A stretch of 64,000 nucleotides of DNA. It comes from Athripsodes cinereus. Its lineage: Eukaryota; Arthropoda; Insecta; Trichoptera; Leptoceridae. How positions within the stretch are numbered: position 1 is the stretch's first letter; each line of letters starts with the position of its first letter. The notes below the pieces were generated by a model. It did no database searches and had not been told where the DNA came from. It saw only the letters and a list, made by a program, of their open reading frames with translations. The stretch covers positions 23,325,542 to 23,389,541 of the forward strand of contig OX388305.1 of NCBI GenBank assembly GCA_947579605.1, read 5' to 3'. Positions 40,373-51,360 of the stretch are shown one piece after another. Made by a program: the position numbers and the translations under genes.

Positions 40373-40664
40373 AGAAATCATTACACATAAGTAGTTATGT
40401 TTATAAATTTCTCGAATACCTACGATAATTTAGATATTACACGACTCTTGTGTGGAAAGTATAGTTTTCTTATTCTTGATCTGATGAGTTTATTTAAGAA
40501 AATTGTATTTTCAGATAAGTTATTTATTTAAAAATGATATCCCAAAAAAGAGCTATAAATTTTATCATTAATAATGTGAATACTTTATTTGTGTATTTTG
40601 TTTTTTAATACTTTTCAATTATGTATTATATGAACATTTTTATATTTTTACTTTTTTTTTTTTT

Positions 40665-40830
40665 TGGTAGAAACTGTAACTCCCTTCAAAACACGAGTAT
40701 ACCTCTTTTTGAAGGGATGTCATCTATGTGTTTTTTTATGTGTAAGTTTGTAAATTATTTCTGTTTGTGTTATGTTATTATGCATAAAATAAATAAATAA
40801 ATAAATAAAATAAATAAAAAATATATAATT
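40665..40830 (+). mobile_element. Probable LINE 3' tail
   Basis: A short inverted pair (TCCCTTCAAAA / TTTTTGAAGGGA at 40680-40720) and a T-rich UTR run into a long (AAAT)n tract at 40785-40825. No coding remnant is visible. Confidence 0.4.
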
Positions 40831-41084
40831 GATATTGTTTTTTGACTCTATTACCTAAATCACATAATTAAGAATAAAACATTGTTATATTTATGTTCAA
40901 AACTTTGTGAAAATAAGTAGGTGATATATTTTGGACTCTGATCTTTTCTGTTTGCAACTTTTAATACAATAAGTATAGTGGTTAGTACTTATTTTCATAA
41001 TACCTTCTAGTGACATTAGGTAGGGTAGGTACTCCTGTGTCGTGTATTTTAATATTACATAATAGTAAAAAATGAATAGGGTGG

Positions 41085-41175
41085 TTGCGTGCGTTTGACA
41101 GCCACGGAGCCACCCTCTACAATTCTGAACTTCACCATGCGCCGCGTCGTGGTGAAGTAACCATCAACGCGGTTT
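41085..41175. other. GC-rich island with perfect hairpin
   Basis: ACTTCACCA (41129-41137) pairs perfectly with TGGTGAAGT (41150-41158) around a GC-rich 12-base loop. A second pair, GGGTGG (41079-41084) and CCACCC (41110-41115), lies beside it. On the minus strand about 35 codons are open (RVDGYFTTTRRMVKFRIVEG) with GC-rich third positions. I recognise no family. Confidence 0.35.
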
Positions 41176-41748
41176 AACAGTTTAAACATTGAAATATAAT
41201 ATGTGATTATTAAACGTAATAGTGATTTAATTGAGAATATTATATTTATTGTAAATGATGAAAAAGTATCTTGAAATGTATTGTACAAGACTAGTGGAAA
41301 AAAGGTATTCTTGCAGCGGATTTTGAAATCTATGGATCAATCTAGTCAAGCGACCGACTAATATAGCTATCAGAGCAAAATGTTTATTAATTTTTGATTT
41401 GATTAGTGGTTAATTGCTTGGTTAAATTGATCCACATTTTATTATGGGACTGAATGTTTTTAGATACACTGTATTTTTTACACCGATAATTAAAAAAAAA
41501 ACTTTTGCTTAATTTCACGGCAAAGCATCCGTAATTCGAACAAATCGTAATTATAATAAAGGTGATTCGAGAGCTCTCGTTTTTTAGAAAAGTTTCTAAA
41601 ATATGTTTTTTACGATGTAAATGCACAAAGCCTTGAAGAATTATTCATTTATTTGTTTTGTAGTAATGTTTGAAGTATCAAAATTGGAAATAAAATGAGT
41701 TAGTACTTATACTAATTCCAAATGATACTATCTATCTACCTATCTATC

Positions 41749-41975
41749 TATTCCCTCACGCCGTATCCCAAGTGGGGTAAGCAGAGAGAACGGAACGCCA
41801 ATTAGATCTGTCCCTACATACCTACTTCTTTCGCTTCCTCCACAGTCATACAATTTCTCATGCACGCACGTCGGTTTCTTAACTCAAAACACGGCCGTCC
41901 TTGAGAATTTGATCTACAGGTTCAAGCCATGTAGTTCTCGGACGCCCGCGCTTCCTCACACCCCATTCCCAAATG
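41749..41975 (-). pseudogene. Decayed LINE C-terminal fragment (RACM...WRSV type)
   Basis: The minus strand reads GVRKRGRPRTTWLEPVDQIL, then a stop, then in a shifted frame RRACMRNCMTVEEAKEV, and in a third frame DRSNWRSVLSAYPTWDTA before a TGA. Two frameshifts and two in-frame stops mark it as dead. It is followed (minus strand, left) by a (GATA)n tract at 41728-41752 that may be its tail. Confidence 0.8.
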
Positions 41976-42000
41976 ATACTAGGTAGGTATAAGTAAATAG

Positions 42001-42165
42001 GAGGTGTTCAAAAAGACTTTTTACATCTTGAATTCAGCGAATGAGATCAGCCACCAACCCTGAATGTCTTGATTTTTTATTGGCACGGAGAGGCCAGCTT
42101 GCATATTTATAACATCCAGCTGATCTGCTGGCTACCCCACTTGTGATATATACTGTGATGGTATA
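42001..42165 (+). repeat. Family R repeat
   Basis: This 3' two thirds of the unit contains CACCAACCCTGAATGTCTTG, TTTATTGGCACGGAGAGGCC, ATCTGCTGGCTACCCCACTT and TGTGATGGTATAG. Confidence 0.75.
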
Positions 42166-42629
42166 GTAGTAGTGGATAGGACCTTTACTTTAAGTAAAAA
42201 TTAAATTAGTTAATGAGAATAGAATCAGTCTCACTACAACCTGGACATGTCTATGAAAACACTTTATAAAATATTTGGGTATATCGGTAGAATAGGTGAT
42301 TTAATTGATGCAGTAGTGCCCTTGGAAAAAGATGGCTCGTTTTTATTCTGTAATCTATCAAAAAATAATTATGAAACTACCTACATAGAACGTATATTAG
42401 CAATATTAATATTAAAAGGAGTACTTACTTATCTCTTTTTAATTTGTCAAGTTGATAGTGATGTTACTTACATATGAATTTCTAGTGAGTAGTTGGGTAC
42501 CTATTCATGAAAAACTAATCAGTTGATAGAGTTTAGTTCCCCTTACACAATATTGTATTTCTGAGGTGCAATGTAGGTACATAATAATAATAATATGAAA
42601 TCACTGAGTATAGTATCGTGAGCAACTAA

Positions 42630-42870
42630 CTACCTACATGGAGTGTCAAAGCAGCGCACGCTCGCTCGTTTGAGCTTCCGACCCCGATAGACGAGGCGTC
42701 CGCCGTCGCGGGAGGTACCTACCTATCAATTTTCCTTGCCTACCAATACAACCCACCTCGTTATAATATTATGTACCTACCTACCTATTTGTTAATAAGC
42801 ACCCGCGTTCCATACCATTGTTGTTGTTTGTTCATCGCTCGATTAGCAAATAGATTTTACCACCCTCTAT
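42630..42870. promoter_or_regulatory. GC-rich island followed by SOX-like words (candidate enhancer)
   Basis: 42645-42720 is a GC-rich, non-repetitive patch (AAAGCAGCGCACGCTCGCTC, GTCCGCCGTCGCGGG). About 100 bases on, CCATTGTTGTTGTTTGTTC holds overlapping ATTGTT/TTTGTT words, the reverse of the SOX core AACAAT, followed by TCGATTAGC. Location in an intron of a Sox gene makes a regulatory role plausible, but nothing here proves it. Confidence 0.25.
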
Positions 42871-42944
42871 GAAATAAAATATTCAACAAGACAGTGTACC
42901 TATCTATATTTAGATTACTTTGTCGATAAATGCATGTTGGGTAT

Positions 42945-43085
42945 AATAATAATAATAATAAACTTTATTGTACAAAATATATGGACACAAATGATAAAGA
43001 TACATGGTATAAACGAATAATTTTGCACAATGGGCGAGTTTATCGCAGGGACGCGATATCTTCCAACTAACCCAATAAAATAATA
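42945..43085 (-). mobile_element. LINE 3' UTR fragment
   Basis: The reverse complement reads GTTGGAAGATATCGCGTCCC, TGCGATAAACTCGCCC, ATTGTGCA and ends ACAATAAAGTTTATTATTAT. The GAAGA-TCGCG...TTGTGCA...AATAAAG order is a common insect LINE terminus. A related word (GCGCGATCTCTTCTAAC) occurs at 33256-33272. Confidence 0.5.
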
Positions 43086-43409
43086 AACAAATGGAAAAAG
43101 AAATATATATGTAAAAATAAAAATAATAATAAATCTTTAAGAACATAGAAACTAAAATATGTAATACATATTATTAAGTAGTTAAAAAATAATAATAATA
43201 GTAATAAACTATAATAAATAATACATACATACAAATAGATACAAAAATAAATATTGTAAATATAATACATAGATGAAAAAATTATTATAAGTCGTCGTCG
43301 GTATATGTGTATAATATTGAACACTTTATTTTACAACATGTACATACGTACGTACGACTTTGTTGTTTGTTACATCCAGTTAGTCTAGTGGTTACTCTAG
43401 TGGGATATG

Positions 43410-43428
43410 CAGAGAGAGAGAGAGAGAG
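43410..43428 (+). repeat. (GA)n microsatellite
   Basis: An uninterrupted GA run directly before the truncated SINE-2 copy. Confidence 0.9.
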
Positions 43429-43430
43429 GA

Positions 43431-43683
43431 AGGATGACCTTTTTCAAATTGTCCTAGGTCTGGGCGTTACATGTGTTTAGTGCACCGTGTAGGTATATGT
43501 GTATCGTCGCGTTAGTGCCTACCTATAATACAAGATTCATGTCTTTTTTTTTAAAAAAAAAAGATATATCTGGGTTTTGTTATAAACCCAAATACAACCT
43601 TATACACCTTTCACACATATACATCTTAGTTTGGGACTAGCTCGATCTCTGTGATTTTTCTCTGCATGTTATGTTATGTTAAA
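43431..43683 (+). mobile_element. SINE-2, 5'-truncated copy interrupted by SINE-1
   Basis: This copy starts at GGATGACCTTTTTCAAATTG without the tRNA-like head and follows the 53573 copy through TGTGTATCGTCGCGTTAGTG. It is then broken at about 43540 by a minus-strand SINE-1 fragment (to 43616) and resumes at CATCTTAGTTTGGGACTAGC to end in (TGTTA)n. A GA microsatellite lies directly upstream (43410-43428). Confidence 0.8.
43543..43616 (-). mobile_element. SINE-1 3' fragment nested in SINE-2
   Basis: The reverse complement reads GTGAAAGGTGTATAAGGTTG, TTTGGGTTTATAACAAAACC and CAGATATATC with T/A tail, i.e. the last 70 or so bases of SINE-1. It splits the SINE-2 copy, so it inserted later. Confidence 0.75.
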
Positions 43684-43969
43684 AATATGTAACTAAAGAA
43701 AGCCAATTTTCTTCCTCAATGCAAAGATTTTGCTGACAATTACAGCATTTGTGAGGTATTAATGTCAATATTGAAATATATTTCATCGTTTTGATTACCT
43801 ACTGTCTTGTTTTTTTAAAAAAATATTAATCCTTGTAAATAAATCAACCAATAATGTTGTGAAATTCTACAACTATCACATTATTTACAGAGGTATTTGT
43901 TTGAAAGTATAATATTATCAATATAATAAAATGCATTGAAAACACCGTCTAAATATAATCAAGGCCTTT

Positions 43970-44160
43970 ATGCAGTCAATAATGGGTGTCTACCTTATTC
44001 GGTCCTTTGAGTCGTGTGGGGTCTCCACAGTATTGTACAGCGGGGGTCATACATCTGGCAATGGACAGGGGTCTAAGGTCAACTTAACTCTCCCCGATTA
44101 GCGAACCGCTCCGATGCGTCGTCCGTCTGTCGGTCAAACTGCTTCGTGGAGTAGGTACCT
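43970..44160. other. Less AT-rich, non-repetitive island in intron 2
   Basis: About 190 bases of balanced composition (ATTCGGTCCTTTGAGTCGTG, AAGGTCAACTTAACTCTCCC, CGATTAGCGAACCGCTCCGA) between AT-rich flanks, with no open frame that I recognise and no match to the repeats in this window. Candidate conserved noncoding element or unique transposon remnant. Confidence 0.25.
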
Positions 44161-44383
44161 TGCAGTGAATGTATGATAATGGACTATAGCGGGTGAATTA
44201 TGCGGGAGTTTATTCGAATGGTGTTTCATATTTTTAAATGTTTAAGTATGTAGTTTAAAAAAAATATAATATTACCGAAGCGGGAAATTATGAAATAATA
44301 TTGTAGGCGAAATAATTTTGCATCTGCAGTATATTTATGTTGAAAAAATTATATAGGTCACCTTACCATCCAGAAACATTTTG

Positions 44384-44540
44384 TTTTTAAATAGATATAT
44401 TTGGGTTTATAACAAAACCAACCTTTTACACCTTTCACGGTAAGCTAAAAGCTCGTGTCGTAACAGGGGAGTTTGCCGGAACCTAGGATCGAACCACGGA
44501 CCCCCTGTTCGCGAGGCCGAGAGCAAGGTACCGACTAACA
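44384..44540 (-). mobile_element. SINE-1, full-length copy, minus strand
   Basis: The reverse complement reads GTTAGTCGGTACC (A-box region), GTGGTTCGATCCTAGG (B box), CGGCAAACTCCCC, GCTTTTAGCTTACCGTGAAA and AACCCAAATATATC. The central GTATTTG-like part is partly lost. Confidence 0.8.
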
Positions 44541-44754
44541 TGTTAACTAGATGATAGTTTTCGTAGAGGGGAGTATTCCTGGTTCATATTGAGAATACAA
44601 TGTATACTTATATGCTATATTCAAATATAGAACCATGTGAATATACAAAAAATATTTAAACGGAGATTATATGTGTGTAGATATATCTACGTAAAAGAAA
44701 CGAATTAAAAATATAATATATTTATTTATTACGAACTGTTATTGATTCACAACT

Positions 44755-45006
44755 TTTTCATCCCGTGGAGTCCCCTTTAAAGAAAAGGTGTCTCACTCTT
44801 TTCTGCTAGTTTTCGAGAGTCCTGTAAGGGGCAGGTATTTGTTTAACACCAAGTTTAAGATATACAACATCCTCAGTTCAGCGATGGGGTATGCCACTCA
44901 TCCTGAATGTTTTAACTTTTATTGGCACTAAGAGGATAATATGCATGTTTAGTATATGCAGTTAGTCCGCTGGCTACCCCACTAGTGGAAAATGTCGTGA
45001 TGTTAT
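44755..45006 (+). repeat. Family R repeat, most complete copy
   Basis: This copy defines the unit, oriented here 5' to 3': CGTGGAGTCCCCTTTAAAGA, GTTTTCGAGAGTCCTGTAAG, TATGCCACTCATCCTGAATG, TTTTATTGGCACTAAGAGGA, CATGTTTAGTATATGCAGTT, GCTGGCTACCCCACTAGTGG and ATGTCGTGATG, followed by a (TATG)n tail to about 45020. It is about 250 bp, with no tRNA-like boxes and no open frame. Many copies occur in both orientations in this window. Confidence 0.8.
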
Positions 45007-47169
45007 GTATGTATGTATGTAATGTTAATTTTGCAGTGTTCCAAAATTGTTTAGTAAGAGCAGATAACACCTCAAAAATAACAGGTGTAACTAATGTACG
45101 TTTGATATAATAAATAAATAAAAATAATACTAGTACCTACTATAATATATAATATAGACAGGTCATTTGACAAGAGGAGAAGGAAATTAAAGTTGATGGA
45201 CGTATCTTATGTGTGATTTCTGCTACGTCATCTTCCATACAAAAATCAAGAGGATGATTCCACGTATTATTCAGTCATATATTGTTTGATGATGCCTCAG
45301 GTATGCGTATACTATGCCTGATGATGCTGACTGATTGCCTAGACTGCTTGGCTGGCACAGATTCATAATGAAGAATAACTATTCAATTCTTTATTCTTGT
45401 TTAACCTATTTTGTTAACTACATGCGTAAGCTTATTATTTCATGAAGTGTTAAACATATTTAAAAATGTACTTATTCTAAGATTTATTTTGTAGATTGCC
45501 TTCGGAATAGTGAATATTAAACTTATACATTTCTTTCTGTGATTTTTGAGCCTTGTTTTAAATTTAATACTTTTGAACCTTGATTAGAGAATAAAATATA
45601 TAATTTTACTTAGCATTTGTAATTCACAGTAAGTATTATTTCTCAGTGAGCAGTTTATACGAAAATGAAAACTGATTGTCTTTGAATCGTTTAATCAAAT
45701 TAGTGAAACACGACATCAGCATTATTTGTTTGGCGCTGAAAGACATACATAGTTGGATATAAATCATATTTAGAAACATATTGTAGTTTGTATTATTATT
45801 AATAATAAGATACGTTGATTATTATTATAGTTTCTAATGTTTACATCTCACAATAATAATATAAATTATAATACGTTAGGTGTTATGTTTAGTACTTATG
45901 ACAGAAGAGGGCGTTGCAGGCGGACGAAGTAAAATAATATACCTATACGTATTGAATCAGTAACAAGACAGTTTTGCCAACTCACCGAGTAACCGACAAA
46001 AGCCTTCATAATAAATTATGATGAATTACAACATACAACTGTTAATGATAGACGCATGTCTAATAATAATAATATAGTTTGGGATTCATTAAATTCATAT
46101 TCATATTATAAATTCGTATGTGTGTGTGTAAATAATATTATGTGTAGTACGCTTTTTTTACAAGCCTTTCTATGTTTTCAACGTGAAGAAAGTTTGATTC
46201 GGTTAACGCTTATTACGATTATCAAAAAATAATATGTATAGAATAAAATCACGATAGAGTAAAATCTTCATTTACATCTATGTACCTATGTAAGTAAGTA
46301 CCTATATATCAAGAAATGCAATGGAAAGCGTGGTCAAAGATTTTGCTTTTTTTCTAGATAAGGACATTGGATAGTGATTTGGTGAAGAAAACAGCTGTAA
46401 CGGAAAATCGATTTAAAAATACCAGAAAATGTTAATAAAAATATTTGCAGCTATTGAGAATTAACCTATTATATTTTTGTCAAAAGTAGGACTTATTGAT
46501 AATAAAAAAAAAACTAAATAAATTAGCCACAAAATTTCAACATAACTAATATATATTATATACTGTAAACGTATGATCATTCTTTTATAAGACAAGGCAC
46601 CTGTTGTCAAGTAAAACTACCGGTTTAATTTTTAGTTCATTATTAATCTAATTCGTAACCTAAAACGATTACAGAGTCTGCAAAAACGAACTGTTTTGAA
46701 TTTGTTTTCAATCATTTTTCCCAATGATTGTTTTAAACGTATGTATATTCGTTATGAAGAAGTAGGACTGTATTTCAAGTCTTTAAATTCATACGTGTGA
46801 TGTGAGCGCGTTGCATATTTTACTAATATGTTTTGTATGTCGTGTTGCTTGTTACGAAATTTCCTAAGTACTCTAAGTTTCTAAGTATTGTTGTAAGCAG
46901 TTGTGAATGTCATAGGCAAATAATAATGTTTTGTAATATGCGAAGGTCTAATCAATAATGACAAGTTTGCTTCTTGCGGTGTTCGTCAACAGCATTCATT
47001 GCCAAAATTTCCAAGAATATAATTATACCCCATTTTGAATTAGAAAATATATACAACTCTGTTTTCCTAGAGGAATGAAATTTTCTATCATCGTTATTAC
47101 TTGTTCCTTAATAATTATTGGAATACGTGATATCTTCGAACTTTTATTCAAGATTTCCTGGGTCCTCCT

Positions 47170-47222
47170 GTGGCATACTCCGCTTTCACGGCACAAGCGT
47201 TTAGAGTATATTTGGGTTTATT
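47170..47222 (+). mobile_element. SINE-1 internal fragment
   Basis: CATACTCCGCTTTCACGGCA followed by CAAGCGTTTAGAGTATATTT and GGGTTTA matches the SINE-1 middle with an internal deletion. It is short and diverged. Confidence 0.45.
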
Positions 47223-47306
47223 CTCTTAACTCAAAATACATAGTTCATAGATTTTAGAACGGAATGAAAAAAATATATGAAGCACCTTAATAATATGATT
47301 ACTTAC

Positions 47307-47501
47307 CAGCTCGTAACGCATCCATTGGTACTGACGGATATGGTATTGAGTACGGATAACCTTCTTTCCTGAGGGTTTTAGGTTTTCTTCTAGGTCTATA
47401 TTTGTAGTCTGGATGCTCTTTCATGTGCATGGCTCTAAGTCTCTTTGCCTCATCAATGAAAGGTCTTTTCTCATCTTCACTTAGGAGTTTCCATTCAGCA
47501 C
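47307..47501 (-). CDS. Sox21b: SoxB2 (Sox21-type) transcription factor, internal exon with second part of HMG box
   Basis: This exon encodes 65 residues of a nuclear HMG-box DNA-binding protein. The reading starts [20 protein letters not shown], runs through [15 protein letters not shown], which is the end of the SoxB HMG box and its basic nuclear-localisation stretch, and continues as [19 protein letters not shown], the tail I associate with insect Sox21-group proteins. The acceptor reads TTTTTCAG before position 47501 and the donor is GTAAGT from 47306 downward. Both junctions split a glycine codon after its first base (phase 1), and 195 bases keeps the frame. The first part of the box (expected to end ...SKRLG) must be on an upstream exon, not visible up to 64000. 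SoxB factors bind ACAAT-type sites and act in neural and epithelial progenitors. Membership of SoxB is very secure. Sox21b rather than Sox21a or Dichaete is less so. An intron inside the box argues against the intronless types. Confidence 0.93.
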
Positions 47502-47650
47502 CTGAAAAATAGAAAAATTGTATATTAGGCATAAAGAGAGTACCTATAGGGTGACACGTGGTAACATTTTTATTAAATCATATTAATTGGAATATAATAA
47601 TCATCGAATAATCATAATAAAAGTAAGTATCTGTTCTAACTATTTAGAGT

Positions 47651-47830
47651 TCGTCGGTAGTCTGGAGGTAGAGTCTCGGCCTCGTTAACATGGGGTCTGT
47701 GGTTCGATACCACGTGCCGGCAAACTCCCCTTTTTCGACACAAGCTTATAGTAGCTTACTGTGAAAGGTGTATAAGGTTGTATTTGGGTTTATAACAAAA
47801 ACCCAGATATATCTTTTTAAAAAAAAAAAC
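47651..47830 (+). mobile_element. SINE-1, full-length copy, next to the Sox HMG exon
   Basis: It has A box GTCGGTAGTCTGGAGGTAGA, B box GGTTCGATACC, body CGGCAAACTCCCCTTTTTC and TGTGAAAGGTGTATAAGGTT, and ends CCCAGATATATCTTTTTAAA. It lies in intron 1 only 150 bases upstream of the HMG-box exon acceptor and in opposite orientation to the gene. Confidence 0.85.
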
Positions 47831-49194
47831 TATATTAAAATGGATCCTATACATTTTTTAAAAAAAGAACGTGGTCGTACATTTCATTCCATTATATAAT
47901 CCCCCATATATGGGGTAGTCAGATAACTTATTTCATTTATTGAAAGGCAGTAAAATAATATTTACAGGATAAAGGGTATGCCGCCTTACTGAATTTTCTA
48001 TATTAAATCTAGGTACGTGATCTTTTATAAATATATGCCTTTTACAGAATAATTAAATACACATCTATGTGAAAAATAGGGAGAACTTTTAATTTTTGTT
48101 TTGTTTTCATCGTGGTTAAATATTGTGGATTACTCAAATTTTAAAGAATTAATTATTTTTTTCTAAGCAAGCACAGTTAATCAAATGACATTTCGTAGAC
48201 GTTATGAGTTCCTGATGTACGCCATGAATTAATATAGGAAACAGGATACTATATAAACAAAAAAAGTAACTAGACGTATATTGAAAAGAGATAGACTGTA
48301 GAAAAAAAACTATTGTAAGATTAAATGTTCCAAATAAAAAAGAACACTAATAATTAGTAAAATATAAAAAATAGGAACACATCGAATCCGAAATGAAACT
48401 AAAAAATACGTGGCAATTAGTAGGCAGGAAGGGCTTTAAATTAAAAATGTCGTATCCAAAAAAATAACAACAAAATCGACAAAATAACAGCCGATTGCTC
48501 TCAATAATGGATGACTGATTCCCGTGAGAGTGAGTGATAGAAAGAGAAAGAGAAAAGAGGAGGGAAGGGAAGAGAATTATATTGGAAAGAAAAGTACATA
48601 GATTTATTATATAAATATTTTAGTCAGATCATATGTATATTTGTTTACATTCCACCTATAGAATCCTTTTTTGAAAAAGAAACAGAGAAAATAATAGCTT
48701 GCATATAATGACAATTATTTTTGTGTTTTGGCAGATAACAAAATTAAAACGCAGCATCACTAACTAGCAATATTTTACAGGACATATGATTTCTTACAAT
48801 GTTATTTTACTGTACTTTTTTTTACCTATGCTGAATTGTCGTTTTTCATAAAGTATCAGTGTCTCAAAACATTATTCTTTTAGTTGAATAATTGAAATTG
48901 GTTATCAGCTATCACTTACATAATATTATGTATCGGGTTTAAACACTAGTGACAGTACTAATATAGAATGTGGAATGTAGTTGTATAGTAATGTAGGTGG
49001 GGTGGGTTTATTATGGAATATAATATGTACATAGATAGAACATCTTTCTCATTCAATACCAACCACCTCTTACTCCTTCTGCACTCCCAATAACAATAAT
49101 AATGATAATATGTATACATATATAGAGCATACTAGATAAGTACATATATTCCAATAGCGGATAGGTAGTATTTGTCGATATCCAATTGTTTGCC

Positions 49195-49480
49195 TGAGTC
49201 GTCATTTCGGTCTCTCTGATTGTTACGTCACAATACAGGCAACAATGGCGACTCTATCTGAGTCCATTGTGTTTCCATACGACGCCGTTCATTTCCATTA
49301 TCATCATCTAAACAGCACAAAAGCAACAACATGGGCATTCTCTGCTTTACTGTTGTTATATAGGAAGGTACATGTACACATTCTCTCCAGTGACGTATCT
49401 TCCATAAGATAAGGATTTTGACGTTGTCGGATTGGTTACCTAGAGAAGCTAATCGGTGACATTGTTGAGAGGTGAAAGAA
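49195..49480. promoter_or_regulatory. Candidate regulatory island with SOX and CRE-like words
   Basis: CTGATTGTTACGTCACAATA then GGCAACAATGGCGACTC: a core AACAATGG, which is the consensus SoxB site, an ATTGTT word and a TTACGTCA CRE-like word within 35 bases. The following 230 bases are less AT-rich than the intron average. It lies about 1.7 kb upstream of the HMG-box exon. Confidence 0.25.
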
Positions 49481-51103
49481 AAATTGTGCTTTTCACCAGT
49501 GTTCATTCACTGAAAAATAAAACAGATAAAGGACAAAAATTTACTTCTGTTTTAACTCTGTGAATTTTTGGTTGACCATATCTGCTTTAAGAATATGCAG
49601 TATATCATTTCAATAACATACCTTTGCCTAACAAAAATATGTGTTTTGTTGTAAAGCATGCTTAGAGAAAAATAATATAATCAATGGAGCCGGAATAACA
49701 CATTTGTAGTAAGTAATACTCGTACGTTTGTGTAATGAAGGTGGAGTAGGTCAATAGCGCGATCTCTGATTTTCGACGGAAAATCCAGCAATTAATCTTA
49801 AATGAACATACAATCATACAAAAGTATGACCCTATGAAAAGTCATGTTGTGCCACTGGCAGACTCACACATCTACCCATCCATATACACAGTGTGCCTAC
49901 TACGTATTATCTAACTAACTTCAGGAGAATGAGGGAATCCTCCAGGGACGGTACTGTTTTTGTTTAGCCTGTAGACTCTTCTGATGATTGTATTGTGGAT
50001 AATAATAATAGTACATAATATTATAGGTACAATTCAATACCCACATATCATAGACTATTATGCACTAATTGATAGTCTATAAATGAGTTTGAGCAAACCT
50101 TATGTACTATTTGGCAATGAATGTTATTATGTCTATACTTGATATTAGGTATAGTTTATACAATAGTTAATCTTATGGAAGAGATCTAAACAAAATTTAT
50201 ACCATCACTATGTTTCTCAATGGTAAGGTAACTAGTGGACGAACTAGGTACAGGTAATTTATACGTTTAATATTTAAATTAATTTCTTTGAAAAATCGTA
50301 TAAAAATTTTCATCGTTGCTAACAAATCTATTTTTTTATGGAATTATTAGTCTACTGGTACAAAATTATTCATGCTAGACAAATCTAAATCATAACAAAT
50401 TGCTGATATGAGTTGTATTAGTACCTTCTATTAAACGTATACCCTTATACTATATATTTAAAAAAAAACTCATTATCGTAGTTTTTTTCCCATCAAAGAC
50501 AATGAAAAAATATTACTCCTTCGTTAAAATGCGGAATGAATCTAATACTTTATTTTCATAATGCTTCCGTGTGTCTCCTTATTCGCTATTGTAGCGTTAC
50601 AATAAATCTCAAGGAAATGGAGCACTAATATAAAAAAGGAGGCAATTATATTGTTAGAATTATTTTCTGAAATGGTCCCTGTTTATTTATGGAGACATCA
50701 GAGGCTTTCACAGTAATGAAGAGTATTTTTGCTCGATTTCAGGACAATGTATGTATGTATGTGTGTATGTGTTTGAATTTCCTCAATGTGTATGCAACAA
50801 TTTCCAACAAAATAATAATACGTACACAATAACACACAAGCAAACAATTTATTATTATTATTCTTTTCCTTTTCTTTGTTGGATCACCTATGTAAACATT
50901 TGAGTTTGTTCGTAAATATGTGTTTATATTGCATCCTTTTTGGTTACCGTCACCTTTAGTAGTGCCTACGTAAATAATATTAGAGGAAATATTTATAATA
51001 TTCATTTTGTACTTTGTAAATTTCGATTTCGTTATTTAATAAAGCGGTGAATTAACGTGAATCACATTGATTAGTCCATGAATAAAATTTGTAATGCATA
51101 CAA

Positions 51104-51360
51104 ATGTTACAACTGACTCCCCGCCGAGGGGGACAGAACAGCAGAATAAAGCGAATAGATGAGTTCGCCCGTGACAGTCATCAATGTAAGCTAGAGATCA
51201 GGAAACTTCAAGAAGGCCCAGAATTCCTCGGACTCATCATCAGTTCCCCAAACCAGATGGATCTGGGAGTAGCATTACTCATACTATCAACCAAGAGCTC
51301 CAGTCCCACAAACAAACCACGAGTCGTCTGTCAGTCCTAGCTCAAAGAGCTTGGCCTTTG
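51104..51360. other. GC-richer patch of unknown origin
   Basis: About 250 bases of balanced composition with a plus-strand open frame of 78 codons (TPRRGGQNSRIKRIDEFARD...) bounded by AT-rich sequence. The composition and sharp edges suggest a fragment of a mobile element, but no motif of a known transposon protein is visible. Confidence 0.3.

Larger units (their letters stand above)
19131..47306 (-). other. Sox21b: Sox21b intron 2 (complete, 28.2 kb)
   Basis: This interval is bounded by GTAAGT at its minus-strand start (47306) and TTTCCAG at its end (19131), phase 1. It carries many transposable-element remnants, given as separate entries, and long AT-rich tracts without recognisable features (for example 21700-23500, 25000-26300, 37900-39500, 45100-47000). 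No second gene was recognised. One unusually long open frame at 28784-29221 is described separately. Confidence 0.75.

Noticed and set aside
43378..43412. tRNA-like word GTTAGTCTAGTGGTTACTCT
   Set aside because: It matches the end of family R (GTTAGTCCGCTGGCTACCCC) and has no B box.
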